Shown: in pieces, positions 1 through 8,448 of the stretch | How the letters are laid out: every line of letters starts with the position of its first letter | How positions within the stretch are numbered: position 1 is the stretch's first letter | Assembly (NCBI RefSeq): GCF_026309355.1 | Contig: NZ_JAPJZK010000001.1 | Span: 1,942,501-2,006,500, forward strand | From: Spartinivicinus marinus | GTDB lineage: Bacteria; Pseudomonadota; Gammaproteobacteria; Pseudomonadales; Zooshikellaceae | Reading direction: 5' to 3' | Length of the DNA: 64,000 nucleotides | Translations under genes and position numbers: made by a program | Notes under the pieces: model-generated | What the model was told of the DNA's origin: nothing | Database searches by the model: none | Seen by the model: only the letters and a program-made list of their open reading frames with translations

Positions 1-213
1 ACCTTCCGTAGAAACCAAGCTAACAGGCTTTGCTTTTGCTACTGACTGAGCTTGAGCACTACCATTTTCTTCAACACAAGCGGTCAGCCACCCAGAGCCA
101 GCTGTCAGCATTGCGGCCTGCCCTAATCGTTTCATAAACTGCCGACGATTAAAGTAAGCAGATTCAGGGGTTATTTCATAGCTTTTGATATCACTGGGCT
201 TTTTGATCAACAT
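1..213 (-). CDS. msrP: MsrP (YedY), methionine-sulfoxide reductase catalytic subunit, N-terminal part only
   Basis: The reverse strand reads an open frame from ATG at 213 to the window edge, giving the first 71 residues. The start MLIKKPSDIK, the phrase ITPESAYFNRRQFMK and the twin-arginine motif NRRQFMK followed by a hydrophobic stretch match the Tat signal of the MsrP molybdoenzyme. MsrP repairs oxidised methionine in periplasmic proteins together with the haem membrane protein MsrQ. The mature enzyme and msrQ lie outside the window. It follows pssA on the same strand, as in Pseudomonas. Confidence is limited only because the catalytic part is missing. Confidence 0.85.
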   Translation of the reverse strand, partial: MLIKKPSDIKSYEITPESAYFNRRQFMKRLGQAAMLTAGSGWLTACVEENGSAQAQSVAKAKPVSLVSTEG

Positions 214-235
214 AAAGGCACTGCCTATAAAATTA

Positions 236-273
236 AAGGCATCTCCATTAACTACAAAAACCAGAGATGCCTT
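236..273 (-). terminator. Likely terminator after pssA
   Basis: A 10-bp perfect stem (AAGGCATCTC / GAGATGCCTT) with an 18-nt loop lies between the pssA stop and the msrP start. Read on the minus strand it is followed by TTTAATTTT, a weak U-tract. It probably terminates or attenuates transcription leaving pssA. Confidence 0.5.
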
Positions 274-319
274 GAGCTAAAACTCATTCTTAACAATATA
301 GACAGTGTAATTGGGAAAT

Positions 320-1159
320 TTATTTCCCTTGTGCAGCGGCTACACGCTTTTGTTTAAATCGCCATACAGCCAGAACAGGACCAGAAGCGGCATAGAGCAA
401 AAATACCACCATCAATACCCAGGGTGGATTAGTGAACACAACAGCGAATACCAGCACAATTGCAATAATTGCAACAAATGGCACTCGACCTTTAAACTCT
501 AAATCCTTAAAACTGTGGTAACGAACGTTACTAACCATCAAAATCCCTGTTAATGCCATAACCCCTGCAGTAAATATGGTCACAAGCCCGTTAGAGGCTA
601 AATCAGCCAGACTAAGCGCCCAAACCATAGCAGCAACTACTGCTGCAGCCGACGGGCAAGGTAGGCCAGTAAAATAGCGTTTATCCGCTGTTTCAATTTG
701 CGTATTAAAGCGTGCTAAACGTAGGGCTACACAAGCAACATAAATAAAAGACACCATCCAGCCGACCTTACCTAAGCTGGTTAGATTCCAGTTAAAACAC
801 ACCAAAGCTGGCGCCGCACCAAAGGCCACCATATCAGACAAACTGTCGTACTCTGCACCAAATGCACTTTGAGTATTAGTCATCCGTGCCACACGACCAT
901 CAAGCCCATCAAAAATCATCGCCACAAAAATAGCGATTGCAGCTTGCTCAAACATCTGATTCATTGAGCTAACAATGGCATAAAAGCCACAAAATAATGC
1001 TGTAGTGGTAAACAGATTAGGTAACAGATAAACCCCTTTCCGCCTTACCTTTCTACCATTTTCAGCAACTTCTTCAACATGCTCGTCGATGGGTAATATA
1101 GTTTGTGGCAATTGATCTTCGGTATCATCCGCCACTGAATTGTCTTTCTCTTGACTCAT
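320..1159 (-). CDS. pssA: CDP-diacylglycerol--serine O-phosphatidyltransferase
   Basis: This integral membrane enzyme makes phosphatidylserine from CDP-diacylglycerol and serine, the first step to phosphatidylethanolamine. The CDP-alcohol phosphotransferase signature is clear: DGLDGRVAR, then eight residues, FG, EYDSLSD (D-G-x2-D/A-R ... G-x3-D-x3-D). Several hydrophobic helices surround it. The protein (279 aa) belongs to the multi-spanning B. subtilis-type PssA family used by Pseudomonas, not the E. coli peripheral type. The frame also opens at TTG 1174, but ATG at 1159 (MSQEKDNS) is preferred. An acidic, variable N-terminal tail of about 35 residues precedes the membrane domain. In Pseudomonas the gene sits beside ilvC, as here. 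Confidence 0.93.
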   Translation of the reverse strand: MSQEKDNSVADDTEDQLPQTILPIDEHVEEVAENGRKVRRKGVYLLPNLFTTTALFCGFYAIVSSMNQMFEQAAIAIFVAMIFDGLDGRVARMTNTQSAFGAEYDSLSDMVAFGAAPALVCFNWNLTSLGKVGWMVSFIYVACVALRLARFNTQIETADKRYFTGLPCPSAAAVVAAMVWALSLADLASNGLVTIFTAGVMALTGILMVSNVRYHSFKDLEFKGRVPFVAIIAIVLVFAVVFTNPPWVLMVVFLLYAASGPVLAVWRFKQKRVAAAQGK

Positions 1160-1253
1160 AGAGTAATTGTCCAAAAAACAAACGGTTCTGGCATTATATC
1201 AAACCCGAATTAAATTGCGTGATTAACCCAAAGATTTCATCAGACCACAGAGG

Positions 1254-2138
1254 CTAGCCAAGCACTTTAGCAGTATCCCAAAAGGTTTTGACCAGTGGAT
1301 TTTGTAAACGTCGGGTTTGTATACACAAACCGATAGTAAACGGCTGCAAGACAGGGTCTACTGTTAATTGCTGTATTTTATTTGCTAATGGGCTATTAAG
1401 CAGCACCAGCTCAGGCACAATCCCCACCCCAAACCCCAGACTCACCATGCTGACTATTGCTTCATGCCCTGCAACCGATGTATAGACATTAGGCTTAATA
1501 CCTTGCTGACGAAACCACAATTGCAGCCTTTGTTTGATTAGGCCCTGCTCTGCTTGAATAATCGGGACTTTTTCCCAGTCTATCATCTCAGCATCAACAA
1601 ACTCTCTTGCCAAACAACTTACCGTTGGTGCAATAAAAACTAGGCCTGATGTTGCTATAGGCTTAAAGCTTAAACTAGCAGGCAAGTGGTCCGGCTTAGC
1701 CGCAATAACTATATCCTCCTCACCTGCCACTACTTTCGGAATAGAGTAAGCTGCATCACCAGTATGCAGCTTTACTTCCACGCTAGGCTGACGCTGCCGG
1801 TAAGTCACTAGCAAATCAGATAAAAAGCTATAGCTTGCAGTGACTGAGCAGTACATACTGATTTCACCACTTAATAAAGTTGTCTCTTCCTGCAGGGTTT
1901 CCTGAAAACGGTTCCAATTGGCAAGTGTTTCCGATGCATATTGTCGAAACAACTCACCTGCTCGAGTTAGGCTGACCTTTCTTTTGTCTCGCTCAAACAA
2001 CGGCTTCCCTACTTCCTCTTCTAGCCGTTTTATATGACGACTTAATGTGGAGGGGCTGATAAAGCAAGCTTCACTGGTTTGCCCAAAGTGCAAAGTAGAC
2101 GCCAGATGCAGAAACAACTTTAACCCTTGATAGTCCAT
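1254..2138 (-). CDS. ilvY: IlvY, LysR-type activator of ilvC
   Basis: This LysR-family regulator has an N-terminal winged helix-turn-helix (about residues 1-60; FLHLASTLHFGQTS...SPSTLSRHIKRLEEEVG) and a C-terminal inducer domain. Phrases such as SPSTLSR.IKRLEE, TGDAAYSIPKVV, AKPD.LPA, GHEAIVSMVSLGFGVGIVPE and the divergent position next to ilvC identify IlvY. IlvY activates ilvC when acetolactate or acetohydroxybutyrate, the IlvC substrates, accumulates. A longer frame starts at 2153, but ATG at 2138 (MDYQGLKLFLHLA) aligns with the normal IlvY start and gives 294 aa. A short palindrome at 2170-2184 in the shared promoter region is a plausible binding site. Confidence 0.9.
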   Translation of the reverse strand: MDYQGLKLFLHLASTLHFGQTSEACFISPSTLSRHIKRLEEEVGKPLFERDKRKVSLTRAGELFRQYASETLANWNRFQETLQEETTLLSGEISMYCSVTASYSFLSDLLVTYRQRQPSVEVKLHTGDAAYSIPKVVAGEEDIVIAAKPDHLPASLSFKPIATSGLVFIAPTVSCLAREFVDAEMIDWEKVPIIQAEQGLIKQRLQLWFRQQGIKPNVYTSVAGHEAIVSMVSLGFGVGIVPELVLLNSPLANKIQQLTVDPVLQPFTIGLCIQTRRLQNPLVKTFWDTAKVLG

Positions 2139-2169
2139 ACCACTTTCACCCAAGTATGTTTCATATTAT

Positions 2170-2184
2170 GCAATACAGTATTCG
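2170..2184. promoter_or_regulatory. Putative IlvY operator
   Basis: GCAATACAGTATTCG contains the perfect 11-bp palindrome AATACAGTATT in the ilvY/ilvC intergenic region, 32 bp upstream of the ilvY start codon and just upstream of the proposed ilvC promoter. The position and dyad symmetry suit a LysR-type site. Assignment to IlvY is inference. Confidence 0.5.
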
Positions 2185-2195
2185 AAACATATCAT

Positions 2196-2224
2196 TTTAC
2201 GCAACACTGAGAATAGGCTATCTT
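2196..2224 (+). promoter_or_regulatory. Putative sigma-70 promoter of ilvC
   Basis: TTTACG (-35, 2196-2201), a 17-bp spacer and TATCTT (-10, 2219-2224) face ilvC. They lie directly downstream of the dyad at 2170-2184, which suits activation by a LysR protein. The transcript would start near 2231, giving a leader of about 220 nt. Confidence 0.5.
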
Positions 2225-2244
2225 TCTTGTCACTACAAAGTGGA

Positions 2245-2310
2245 GTGTCTATAAAGATCTCTTGGTTCAGCATACAAATACATATTAAAGTTGAAACTTG
2301 TGATCAATAA
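2245..2310 (+). CDS. Possible isoleucine-rich leader peptide of ilvC
   Basis: A GTG-started frame of 21 codons (GTG 2245, TAA 2308-2310) lies in the ilvC leader. It encodes five isoleucines and one valine (MSIKISWFSIQIHIKVETC...). It ends 9 nt before the terminator hairpin at 2320. The arrangement resembles attenuation leaders of branched-chain amino-acid operons, but AT-rich DNA yields Ile codons by chance. The ribosome-binding site (AAGTGGAG, overlapping the start) is poor, and I see no clear antiterminator pairing. Confidence 0.25.
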   Translation: MSIKISWFSIQIHIKVETCDQ

Positions 2311-2319
2311 TAAAGTCTC

Positions 2320-2350
2320 CCTGGCGGCTATTGCTGCCAGGCCATTTTTT
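2320..2350 (+). terminator. Terminator/attenuator hairpin in the ilvC leader
   Basis: CCTGGCGGC pairs with GCTGCCAGG across a TATT loop (one G-U pair), followed by CCA and six T residues. This is an intrinsic terminator about 100 nt upstream of the ilvC start and within its predicted transcript, so it should reduce ilvC expression unless overcome. Confidence 0.65.
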
Positions 2351-2448
2351 CACCCACAAACCGAGTACAAACTAGGGCCTCTCCTAGCTGCCTTCATGGC
2401 CACCTCCCTTGCAGCCCATGCTGGCAAAAAATCTTTAAGGAGCTACAG

Positions 2449-3915
2449 ATGAATTACTTCAACTCACTGCCATTGCGCATCCAGTTAGAAGAGCTGAGCA
2501 AGTGCCGTTTTATGGACCGCGCAGAGTTTGACGCGGGTGTCGAAGCCCTAAAAGGCAAAAAAATCGTTATTGTTGGCTGTGGTGCTCAAGGCTTAAACCA
2601 AGGCTTAAATTTAAAAGATAGCGGCTTAGATGTATCTTATGCTTTGCGTGAGTCAGCCATCAAAGAAAAACGCCAGTCCTGGAAAAATGCTACTGACAAT
2701 GGGTTCACTGTTGGCACTTACGAAGAGTTAATTCCTCAAGCGGATTTAGTCAGTAATTTAACTCCAGATAAGCAACACTCATCCGTTGTTGAGCAAGTTA
2801 TGCCTTTAATGAAAAAAGGCGCTACCTTGTCTTACTCCCACGGTTTCAACATTGTTGAAGAAGGTATGAAAATTCGTGATGACATCACCGTTATCATGGT
2901 TGCACCTAAATGCCCTGGCACAGAAGTAAGAGAAGAGTACAAACGTGGCTTTGGTGTACCTACCTTAATTGCTGTACACCGTGAAAACGACCCTAATGGC
3001 GAAGGCTTAGAGCAGGCCAAAGCTTATGCAGCAGGTTTAGGTAGCCACCTTGCTGGGGTATTAGAGTCTTCATTTATCGCTGAAGTAAAATCTGACTTAA
3101 TGGGTGAGCAAACCATCTTGTGCGGCGTATTACAAACAGGCTCTATTTTATGCTTTGAAAAAATGGTTGCTGATGGTATCGATGCTGGATATGCGTCCAA
3201 GCTAATTCAGCAAGGCTGGGAAGTAATCACTGAAGCATTAAAAATCGGCGGTATCAGCAACATGATGGACCGCTTATCAAACCCTGCAAAAATTAAAGCG
3301 TTTGATCTATCTGAAGAATTAAAAGGCATCATGCGTCCGCTGTTTGAAAAGCACATGGACGATATCATTACAGGCGAGTTTTCTAAAACCATGATGGAAG
3401 ACTGGGCCAACGATGACAAAAACCTGCTGACCTGGCGTGCCGAAACGGCCGAAACAGCATTCGAAAAAGCAACTTCATCAGCAGAAATTGACGAGCAAGA
3501 ATACTTCGACCACGGTATTTTAATGGTTGCGATGGTTAAAGCAGGTGTTGAACTAGCTTTCGAAGTAATGTGCAGTTCTGGCATTATCGAAGAATCTGCT
3601 TACTACGAATCACTACACGAAACGCCACTAATAGCTAACACTATTGCTCGTCGTAAGCTGTATGAAATGAACGTGGTTATTTCTGATACTGCAGAATATG
3701 GCTGCTATTTATTTGCCCATGCTTGCGTGCCATTATTAAAAGACTTTATGGCTAAAATTGGCACAGATGTCATTGGTAAAGGCTTAACTGTTAAATCAAA
3801 CAGTGTTGATAATGCTCGCTTAGTTGAAGTTAACGATGCTATTCGTGACCATACCGTTGAGTTAATCGGTTATGAGTTGCGTGGGCATATGACTGATATG
3901 AAGCGGATTATTTAG
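2449..3915 (+). CDS. ilvC: Ketol-acid reductoisomerase, long (class II) form
   Basis: IlvC catalyses the NADPH- and Mg-dependent isomeroreduction of acetolactate and acetohydroxybutyrate in valine and isoleucine synthesis. The product is 488 aa, the class II size (E. coli 491 aa), with the GCGAQG Rossmann loop at residues 43-48, [26 protein letters not shown] and two copies of the knotted helical domain. It ends in [10 protein letters not shown] as in enterobacteria. AAGGAG lies before the ATG. It is divergent from ilvY and convergent with ilvH. Pseudomonas carries a short 338-aa class I enzyme at this locus, so the form used here is unexpected. Confidence 0.97.
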   Translation: MNYFNSLPLRIQLEELSKCRFMDRAEFDAGVEALKGKKIVIVGCGAQGLNQGLNLKDSGLDVSYALRESAIKEKRQSWKNATDNGFTVGTYEELIPQADLVSNLTPDKQHSSVVEQVMPLMKKGATLSYSHGFNIVEEGMKIRDDITVIMVAPKCPGTEVREEYKRGFGVPTLIAVHRENDPNGEGLEQAKAYAAGLGSHLAGVLESSFIAEVKSDLMGEQTILCGVLQTGSILCFEKMVADGIDAGYASKLIQQGWEVITEALKIGGISNMMDRLSNPAKIKAFDLSEELKGIMRPLFEKHMDDIITGEFSKTMMEDWANDDKNLLTWRAETAETAFEKATSSAEIDEQEYFDHGILMVAMVKAGVELAFEVMCSSGIIEESAYYESLHETPLIANTIARRKLYEMNVVISDTAEYGCYLFAHACVPLLKDFMAKIGTDVIGKGLTVKSNSVDNARLVEVNDAIRDHTVELIGYELRGHMTDMKRII

Positions 3916-3932
3916 TTTCACTTTTTCACCAC

Positions 3933-3967
3933 AAAAAAAAGCCTGGTATAACAACCAGGCTTTTTTT
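3933..3967. terminator. Bidirectional terminator between ilvC and ilvH
   Basis: GCCTGG (3941-3946) pairs with CCAGGC (3955-3960). The stem is flanked by eight A residues on the left and seven T residues on the right, so it can stop transcription of ilvC (+) and of ilvBH (-). Confidence 0.9.
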
Positions 3968-3987
3968 GTTTTCAGTTAATTCTATAA

Positions 3988-4482
3988 TTACAAGCTAAGT
4001 ACTTTTTCCCCTCTCGCAATTCCAGACACACCCGTCCGCACAACCTCTAAAACAGACACAGGCGCAACAGCCTGAATAAAAGCATCCAGTTTATCGCTAT
4101 CACCCGTTAGCTGAATAACATAAGTTGAGCTGGTGACATCCACAATCTGGCCACGAAAAATATCTGTTGTTCGCTTTATTTCTGCTCGCTGAGCACCAGA
4201 CACTTTTACTTTCAGAAACATCAGCTCACGCTCAATATGAGACCCCTCAGATAAATCAACCAGCTTAACCACATCAATTAGTTTGTTTAGCTGTTTGGTA
4301 ATTTGCTCGATTTTATCGTCAGCACCAATAGTGGTCAGCGTAAGTCGAGACAATGTAGGATCATCGGTTGGCGCCACATTTAATGACTCAATATTGTAGT
4401 TACGCTGAGCAAATAGCCCAACTACCCGAGACAACGCACCGGGCTCGTTTTCCATTAATACTGAAATGATATGACGACGCAT
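3988..4482 (-). CDS. ilvH: Acetolactate synthase small (regulatory) subunit
   Basis: The 164-aa protein carries the N-terminal ACT domain of IlvH ([30 protein letters not shown]) and a C-terminal ACT-like domain. It activates the large subunit and confers valine feedback inhibition. The length equals the E. coli protein (163 aa). Its ATG overlaps the ilvB stop by one base (TAATG), so translation is probably coupled and the two subunits are made together. The gene ends facing ilvC across a shared terminator. Confidence 0.95.
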   Translation of the reverse strand: MRRHIISVLMENEPGALSRVVGLFAQRNYNIESLNVAPTDDPTLSRLTLTTIGADDKIEQITKQLNKLIDVVKLVDLSEGSHIERELMFLKVKVSGAQRAEIKRTTDIFRGQIVDVTSSTYVIQLTGDSDKLDAFIQAVAPVSVLEVVRTGVSGIARGEKVLSL

Positions 4483-6206
4483 TAGGTACGCTCCGTTTTA
4501 CTTAACCACATATCACGCATTGAGCCATCTTTAATTTGCATGGGATAAACATGCTCATTAGGATCAACTTTTACATCTAAAAATACCAACCGATCTTTCA
4601 GGGCAAAGGCTTCTTCCATTGCCCCTTTCAGGTCATCTGGCTTTTCGACTGTTATTCCCACATGCCCATAAGCCTCAACCAGTCGCTTAAAGTCAGGAAG
4701 TGATTCCATATAAGAGTGAGAGTAACGACTGTCGTATTGCATATCTTGCCACTGCCGTACCATACCTAGCGCTTGGTTATTCAAGGTAATAATTTTTATC
4801 GGCAGGTCATATTGCAAGCAGGTGGATAGCTCCTGAATATTCATCTGAATACTACCCTCTCCCGTTACACAAGCAACGTCATGATCGGGATAATGTAGCT
4901 TCACCCCCATTGCAGCAGGAAAACCAAAGCCCATAGTGCCTAAGCCACCTGAGTTAATCCAACGATTAGGCTTATCAAATTTATAATATTGCGCCGCAAA
5001 CATTTGATGCTGCCCCACATCTGAAGTTACAAATGCATCGCCTTTGGTCGTTTCATATAAGGCTTCAATCACCGCCTGAGGTTTAATAATGCCACCATCA
5101 CCTCGGTCATAAGGGAAGGTGCCTTTTGAGCTACGCCATTCATCTACTTGTTTCCACCAACTATTAATGGCCTCTTTGTCAGCTTCCCGCTTACTATCTT
5201 TAACCGCACCCAGCATCTCATTCAGAACCGCTTTAACTGGGCCAACAATAGGCACATCAGCGCGAATATTTTTAGAAATACTGGCTGGATCAATATCGAT
5301 ATGAACAATTTTGGCTGTTGGGCAAAACTTAGCGACACCATTTGTCACCCTATCATCAAAACGAGCCCCTACCGCCAAAATCACATCAGCATGGTGCATT
5401 GCCAGGTTAGCGGCATAACTGCCGTGCATTCCTAGCATCCCTAAAAACTGGCGATCAGAACCTGGATAACCCCCTAATCCCATTAAAGTGTTGGTAACAG
5501 GGAAATTTAGCTTTTGTGCTAACTCTGTCAGCACCTCTGCAGCCTGCCCTAAAATAACTCCACCACCACTATAAATAATGGGTCGCTTTGCCTGCATCAG
5601 TAGATCAAGCGCTTTGCGAATTTGCCCTGAGTGGCCTTTTTGCGGAGGATTATAAGAGCGAAGCTTGATCTTTTTAGGGTATACATATTCAAACTTATCA
5701 CTAGGGTTAGTGATATCTTTAGGGATATCCACTACCACAGGACCGGGGCGACCAGACTGAGCAATATGAAATGCCTTTTTAATGGTCATTGGAATATCTT
5801 CGGCTCGCTTAACCAAAAAGCTGTGCTTAACGATTGGCCGAGAAATTCCCACCATATCAGTTTCCTGAAACATGTCCGTGCCAATAAAATCTGATGGTAC
5901 CTGCCCAGAAATAACCACCATTGGAATAGAGTCCATATAAGCAGTGGCAATACCTGTAATTGTGTTTGTTGCTCCTGGCCCAGATGTAACAAGTGCTACC
6001 CCAGGTTTACCCGACGCTCGTGCATAACCATCAGCCATATGGGTTGCTGCTTGTTCATGGCGCACGAGAATATGGGTGACTCGGTCCTGGCGAAACAGCG
6101 CATCATAGACATGAAGCAGTGCACCGCCGGGATAACCATATATATACTCAACCCCTTCATCCGCTAATGAGCGGATTACCATTTCAGCACCCGATAATAG
6201 TTCCAC
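4482..6206 (-). CDS. ilvB: Acetolactate synthase large (catalytic) subunit
   Basis: This thiamine-diphosphate enzyme condenses pyruvate with pyruvate or 2-ketobutyrate, the first common step of valine/leucine/isoleucine synthesis. The 574-aa protein has the catalytic glutamate in [16 protein letters not shown] (E51), the central FAD/DHS-like domain and the TPP motif GEGS at about 449-452 continuing to [17 protein letters not shown]. The GEGS variant, rather than GDGS, is as I recall it in Pseudomonas IlvI. The start is GTG at 6206 (M-E-L-L-S-G-A-E-M), the usual family start, with AGGG upstream. The gene could equally be called ilvI. Confidence 0.95.
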   Translation of the reverse strand: MELLSGAEMVIRSLADEGVEYIYGYPGGALLHVYDALFRQDRVTHILVRHEQAATHMADGYARASGKPGVALVTSGPGATNTITGIATAYMDSIPMVVISGQVPSDFIGTDMFQETDMVGISRPIVKHSFLVKRAEDIPMTIKKAFHIAQSGRPGPVVVDIPKDITNPSDKFEYVYPKKIKLRSYNPPQKGHSGQIRKALDLLMQAKRPIIYSGGGVILGQAAEVLTELAQKLNFPVTNTLMGLGGYPGSDRQFLGMLGMHGSYAANLAMHHADVILAVGARFDDRVTNGVAKFCPTAKIVHIDIDPASISKNIRADVPIVGPVKAVLNEMLGAVKDSKREADKEAINSWWKQVDEWRSSKGTFPYDRGDGGIIKPQAVIEALYETTKGDAFVTSDVGQHQMFAAQYYKFDKPNRWINSGGLGTMGFGFPAAMGVKLHYPDHDVACVTGEGSIQMNIQELSTCLQYDLPIKIITLNNQALGMVRQWQDMQYDSRYSHSYMESLPDFKRLVEAYGHVGITVEKPDDLKGAMEEAFALKDRLVFLDVKVDPNEHVYPMQIKDGSMRDMWLSKTERT

Positions 6207-6929
6207 TTGATGAACCCTCTAGAGCATCACTACATAACAAATTAGTTTAACGATCTAACAGATTATATCCATTAGCTATAGAGCAACATAAACCTATCTG
6301 ATTAGCAAGATGAACAGCTCTGCCAATGCTTGCCAAACGGTTATATCTGACCAAACACTAATGACGGGGGCGTGACTTGCTAATTTTAAGCTAGTGGTCA
6401 ATCTAGTTGAATTAAAGAGAAGAGCCACATTAGCTCTTATAATAAGAGATACACCACTACCTCGCTTCGCTAAGCATTGCTCAGCCGCCTAACGAAACTG
6501 CCAGATTGTCAGGCCCACAACATTGTACAAGCGAGCCGACCCAGCGCGAGGTAACGCGTCTTTGGGAAAAGACTGAAAATTAAGGTGTAAATTTCAGTAC
6601 AGAGTGGATGGCGATTTACGCAGTAAACATCCAAAAATAAGACCGGTAATTCTTGACAGTTTAGCGACAGAAGTCAAGGACCTGCCACGTCGTCTACAAT
6701 GGTAAGAATATTGCTGAATAACTTAGGGTTGCACTCAATAAGGGTATAAGCTCCAAGCAAAGTGCTTAAATCGTAAATATTATTTCACCTCACTTTTATT
6801 TAGTGATATGTATAACAAAACTAAGGATAGAGATGTCACATCTCTACTTATCATAACAAGTTACATATATATTCATGTGACCACTAAACTGTGGTGTTAT
6901 TGAAGATAACAGAACGTTTGGGAACACTC
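6207..6929. other. 723-bp gene-free stretch between ilvB and the DUF4124 gene
   Basis: No convincing gene was found. The stretch holds the divergent promoters (a TATAAT facing ilvB near 6265-6270 on the minus strand) and a cluster of hairpins from 6434 to 6678 listed separately. A 17-bp perfect palindrome, AGAGATGT-C-ACATCTCT, lies at 6829-6845, 84 bp before the next start codon, and looks like an operator. Confidence 0.6.
6458..6678. ncRNA. Candidate structured RNA or degraded repeat
   Basis: Five inverted repeats occur in succession. TACCTCGC (6458-6465) pairs with GCGAGGTA (6546-6553). GTCTTT-GGGA-AAAGAC has a GNRA loop (6558-6573). ACTGAAA pairs with TTTCAGT (6572-6598). TGGATG with inner TTTAC/GTAAA and CATCCA spans 6605-6633. 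CTTGAC pairs with GTCAAG (6652-6678). All arms are perfect. No known RNA family is recognised and the strand is unknown. A frame on the minus strand is open for about 50 codons, so decayed mobile DNA is an alternative. Confidence 0.35.
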
Positions 6930-7376
6930 ATGAAAAAGCTATTCCTGCTCACCAGCTTAATTTTAATCTCTACCAACCTAATTGCGGGCAAATTCTATAA
7001 GTGGGTAGACGAAAATGGCGTTACCCATTACAGCACTGAGCCTCCTAAGCAAGGCCAAGGTAAAGTTGTCAATACTCGAGCCCAAAAACCTTCCAGCCAA
7101 GAGGCTGGAGAGAAGCAACTGAAAACGATTAAAGATACAGAAGCAGCCAAACAGAAAGAGCAAACAGAGAAGGAAGAGTTTGAAAAAGACTTAGCCAAAG
7201 CCAAAAAAGAAAAAGATGAACACTGCAAGCAGGCTAAGCAAAATAAAATTCAACTAACTATCAAAAACCGGGTCAGGATGACTATGGAAGATGGCTCAGT
7301 AAAAGTTCTCAGCCAAGAGGAGAAAGAGGAGCAACTGAAAAGAGCTTATGAAGCCATCAAAGAATGGTGTAACTAA
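6930..7376 (+). CDS. Secreted DUF4124-domain protein
   Basis: A signal peptide (MKKLFLLTSLILISTNLIAG) precedes a DUF4124 domain (KFYKWVDENGVTHYSTEPP) and a highly charged Lys/Glu-rich coiled region ending in AIKEWCN. The family is periplasmic and of unknown function. The frame opens at 6891, but ATG at 6930 gives the clean signal peptide. It has a paralogue at 58302-58742 with the same domain order, a Cys-containing segment before the coil and a final aromatic-Cys pair. A perfect 17-bp palindrome lies upstream at 6829-6845. It converges with the next gene across a hairpin. Confidence 0.75.
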   Translation: MKKLFLLTSLILISTNLIAGKFYKWVDENGVTHYSTEPPKQGQGKVVNTRAQKPSSQEAGEKQLKTIKDTEAAKQKEQTEKEEFEKDLAKAKKEKDEHCKQAKQNKIQLTIKNRVRMTMEDGSVKVLSQEEKEEQLKRAYEAIKEWCN

Positions 7377-7390
7377 GCTTCGATTATATT

Positions 7391-7414
7391 GCCCAGCTAA
7401 GTTATATGCTGGGC
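7391..7414. terminator. Hairpin between convergent genes
   Basis: GCCCAGC (7391-7397) pairs with GCTGGGC (7408-7414) across a 10-nt loop between two convergent stop codons. U-tracts on either side are weak, so it may terminate poorly. Confidence 0.45.
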
Positions 7415-7437
7415 AACTACCCTTACCCTAAAATTAA

Positions 7438-7887
7438 TCACTCATCTTTACAACGTAAGCTAACGATTAAAGGCCCTTGGTACTGTAGTGCAGTATCATG
7501 TTTTAAAGTGATTAGTTGCGGCTTAAGCTGAAACTTTGGTACAGGTGCAATAAAGTAACCCTGCCCCCAGTTAATCTGCGTCGCCTTACCATGAGCATTT
7601 CCTGTATTAAACAGTCTTTCCTCAACCTGATATTCAACAAAAACAGACTTGCACTGACATTGGCTAATATCCTGAGAAGCAACCATCTCAGTAATTAACA
7701 CAACACTTTCAGGTGTATGTCTCACCCCCAAGGGTTTTATTGTTAAGCATTGAGAAAGGTAATTACGAATTCTCACTTTATCCAGCAACATAGTTGGAGC
7801 AATAAGCATTGGCTTCCGGTATATCGTCTGACATCCAGATAAAACCAACAATAGAAAAACTAGCTGAAACAATCTCACCGTACGCAT
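7438..7887 (-). CDS. Small lipoprotein of unknown function
   Basis: Starting at ATG 7887 the product (149 aa) begins MRTVRLFQLVFLLLVLSGC, a lipoprotein signal with lipobox LSGC. The following residues QTIYRK do not place Asp after the Cys, so outer-membrane sorting is expected. The rest has several Cys residues, including CQC, and no motif I recognise. The frame also opens at 7956, which would overlap the neighbouring gene by 20 bp and bury the lipobox, so the shorter start is preferred. Confidence 0.6.
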   Translation of the reverse strand: MRTVRLFQLVFLLLVLSGCQTIYRKPMLIAPTMLLDKVRIRNYLSQCLTIKPLGVRHTPESVVLITEMVASQDISQCQCKSVFVEYQVEERLFNTGNAHGKATQINWGQGYFIAPVPKFQLKPQLITLKHDTALQYQGPLIVSLRCKDE

Positions 7888-7936
7888 TGCTTTTATAAAG
7901 GCATTCTTGTTGTAGAAATGTAGTTGTTGTAGAAAC

Positions 7937-8251
7937 TTAAGAAAGATATTGATCAATTTTTGTAACTATGATCAGTAGCTTTGCACAATCATCGGACTGC
8001 TGACTACAGAACTCTTCAGCGATAGGTAGAATACTACAGTTTAAGGGTAAAGGAAGACCACCTTCAATTAAAGCACGAAGGCGAGGAATAAAAATCCACT
8101 GCAACCACTGATTCAATGCCAAGGTGTCAATACAAAAAGGCTCAGTACTTGCTAAAGCATCTACAGAAGGGGGGATAGACTCCCACATACTCAGGTGTTG
8201 AAGCTCTTGCTCCAGCTCAATTAATAACGCAGATATGTGATCAGTACTCAT
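7937..8251 (-). CDS. yqcC: YqcC-family protein (DUF446)
   Basis: The 104-aa protein matches the YqcC pattern: a helical N-terminus with LELEQELQ, then W, FCIDTLALNQWLQWIFIPRLRALIEGGLPLP. E. coli YqcC has F.MDTMEPLEWLQWVLIPRM in the same place. The function of the family is not established; in E. coli the gene neighbours truC. It is cytoplasmic with no signal peptide. The adjacent lipoprotein gene on the same strand starts downstream and may be co-transcribed. Confidence 0.75.
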   Translation of the reverse strand: MSTDHISALLIELEQELQHLSMWESIPPSVDALASTEPFCIDTLALNQWLQWIFIPRLRALIEGGLPLPLNCSILPIAEEFCSQQSDDCAKLLIIVTKIDQYLS

Positions 8252-8448
8252 AAAAAGACAAGCGCTCGTTAAGTTTGATTCAGTAATGCTTGTGTTGTGT
8301 TCTGGAAAGGATGTAACACTAGTTTAACGAGCTTGTCCATTTGATGACAATTAAAAGCTAGCCCGAATATTTCACCTGACACCAACGTTTCCGGGCATTT
8401 TTGCTAGAAATTTAACTTTATTTTTAAATAACTAATCAAGTATTCAAC

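Noticed and set aside
3207-3584. 125-codon frame antisense to ilvC
   Set aside because: Shadow of the ilvC coding frame, without start signals or recognisable product.
6484-6496. Integron attC-like core GCCTAAC
   Set aside because: The matching GTTRRRY partner and the usual paired L/R arms are not seen, and there is no integrase or cassette array.
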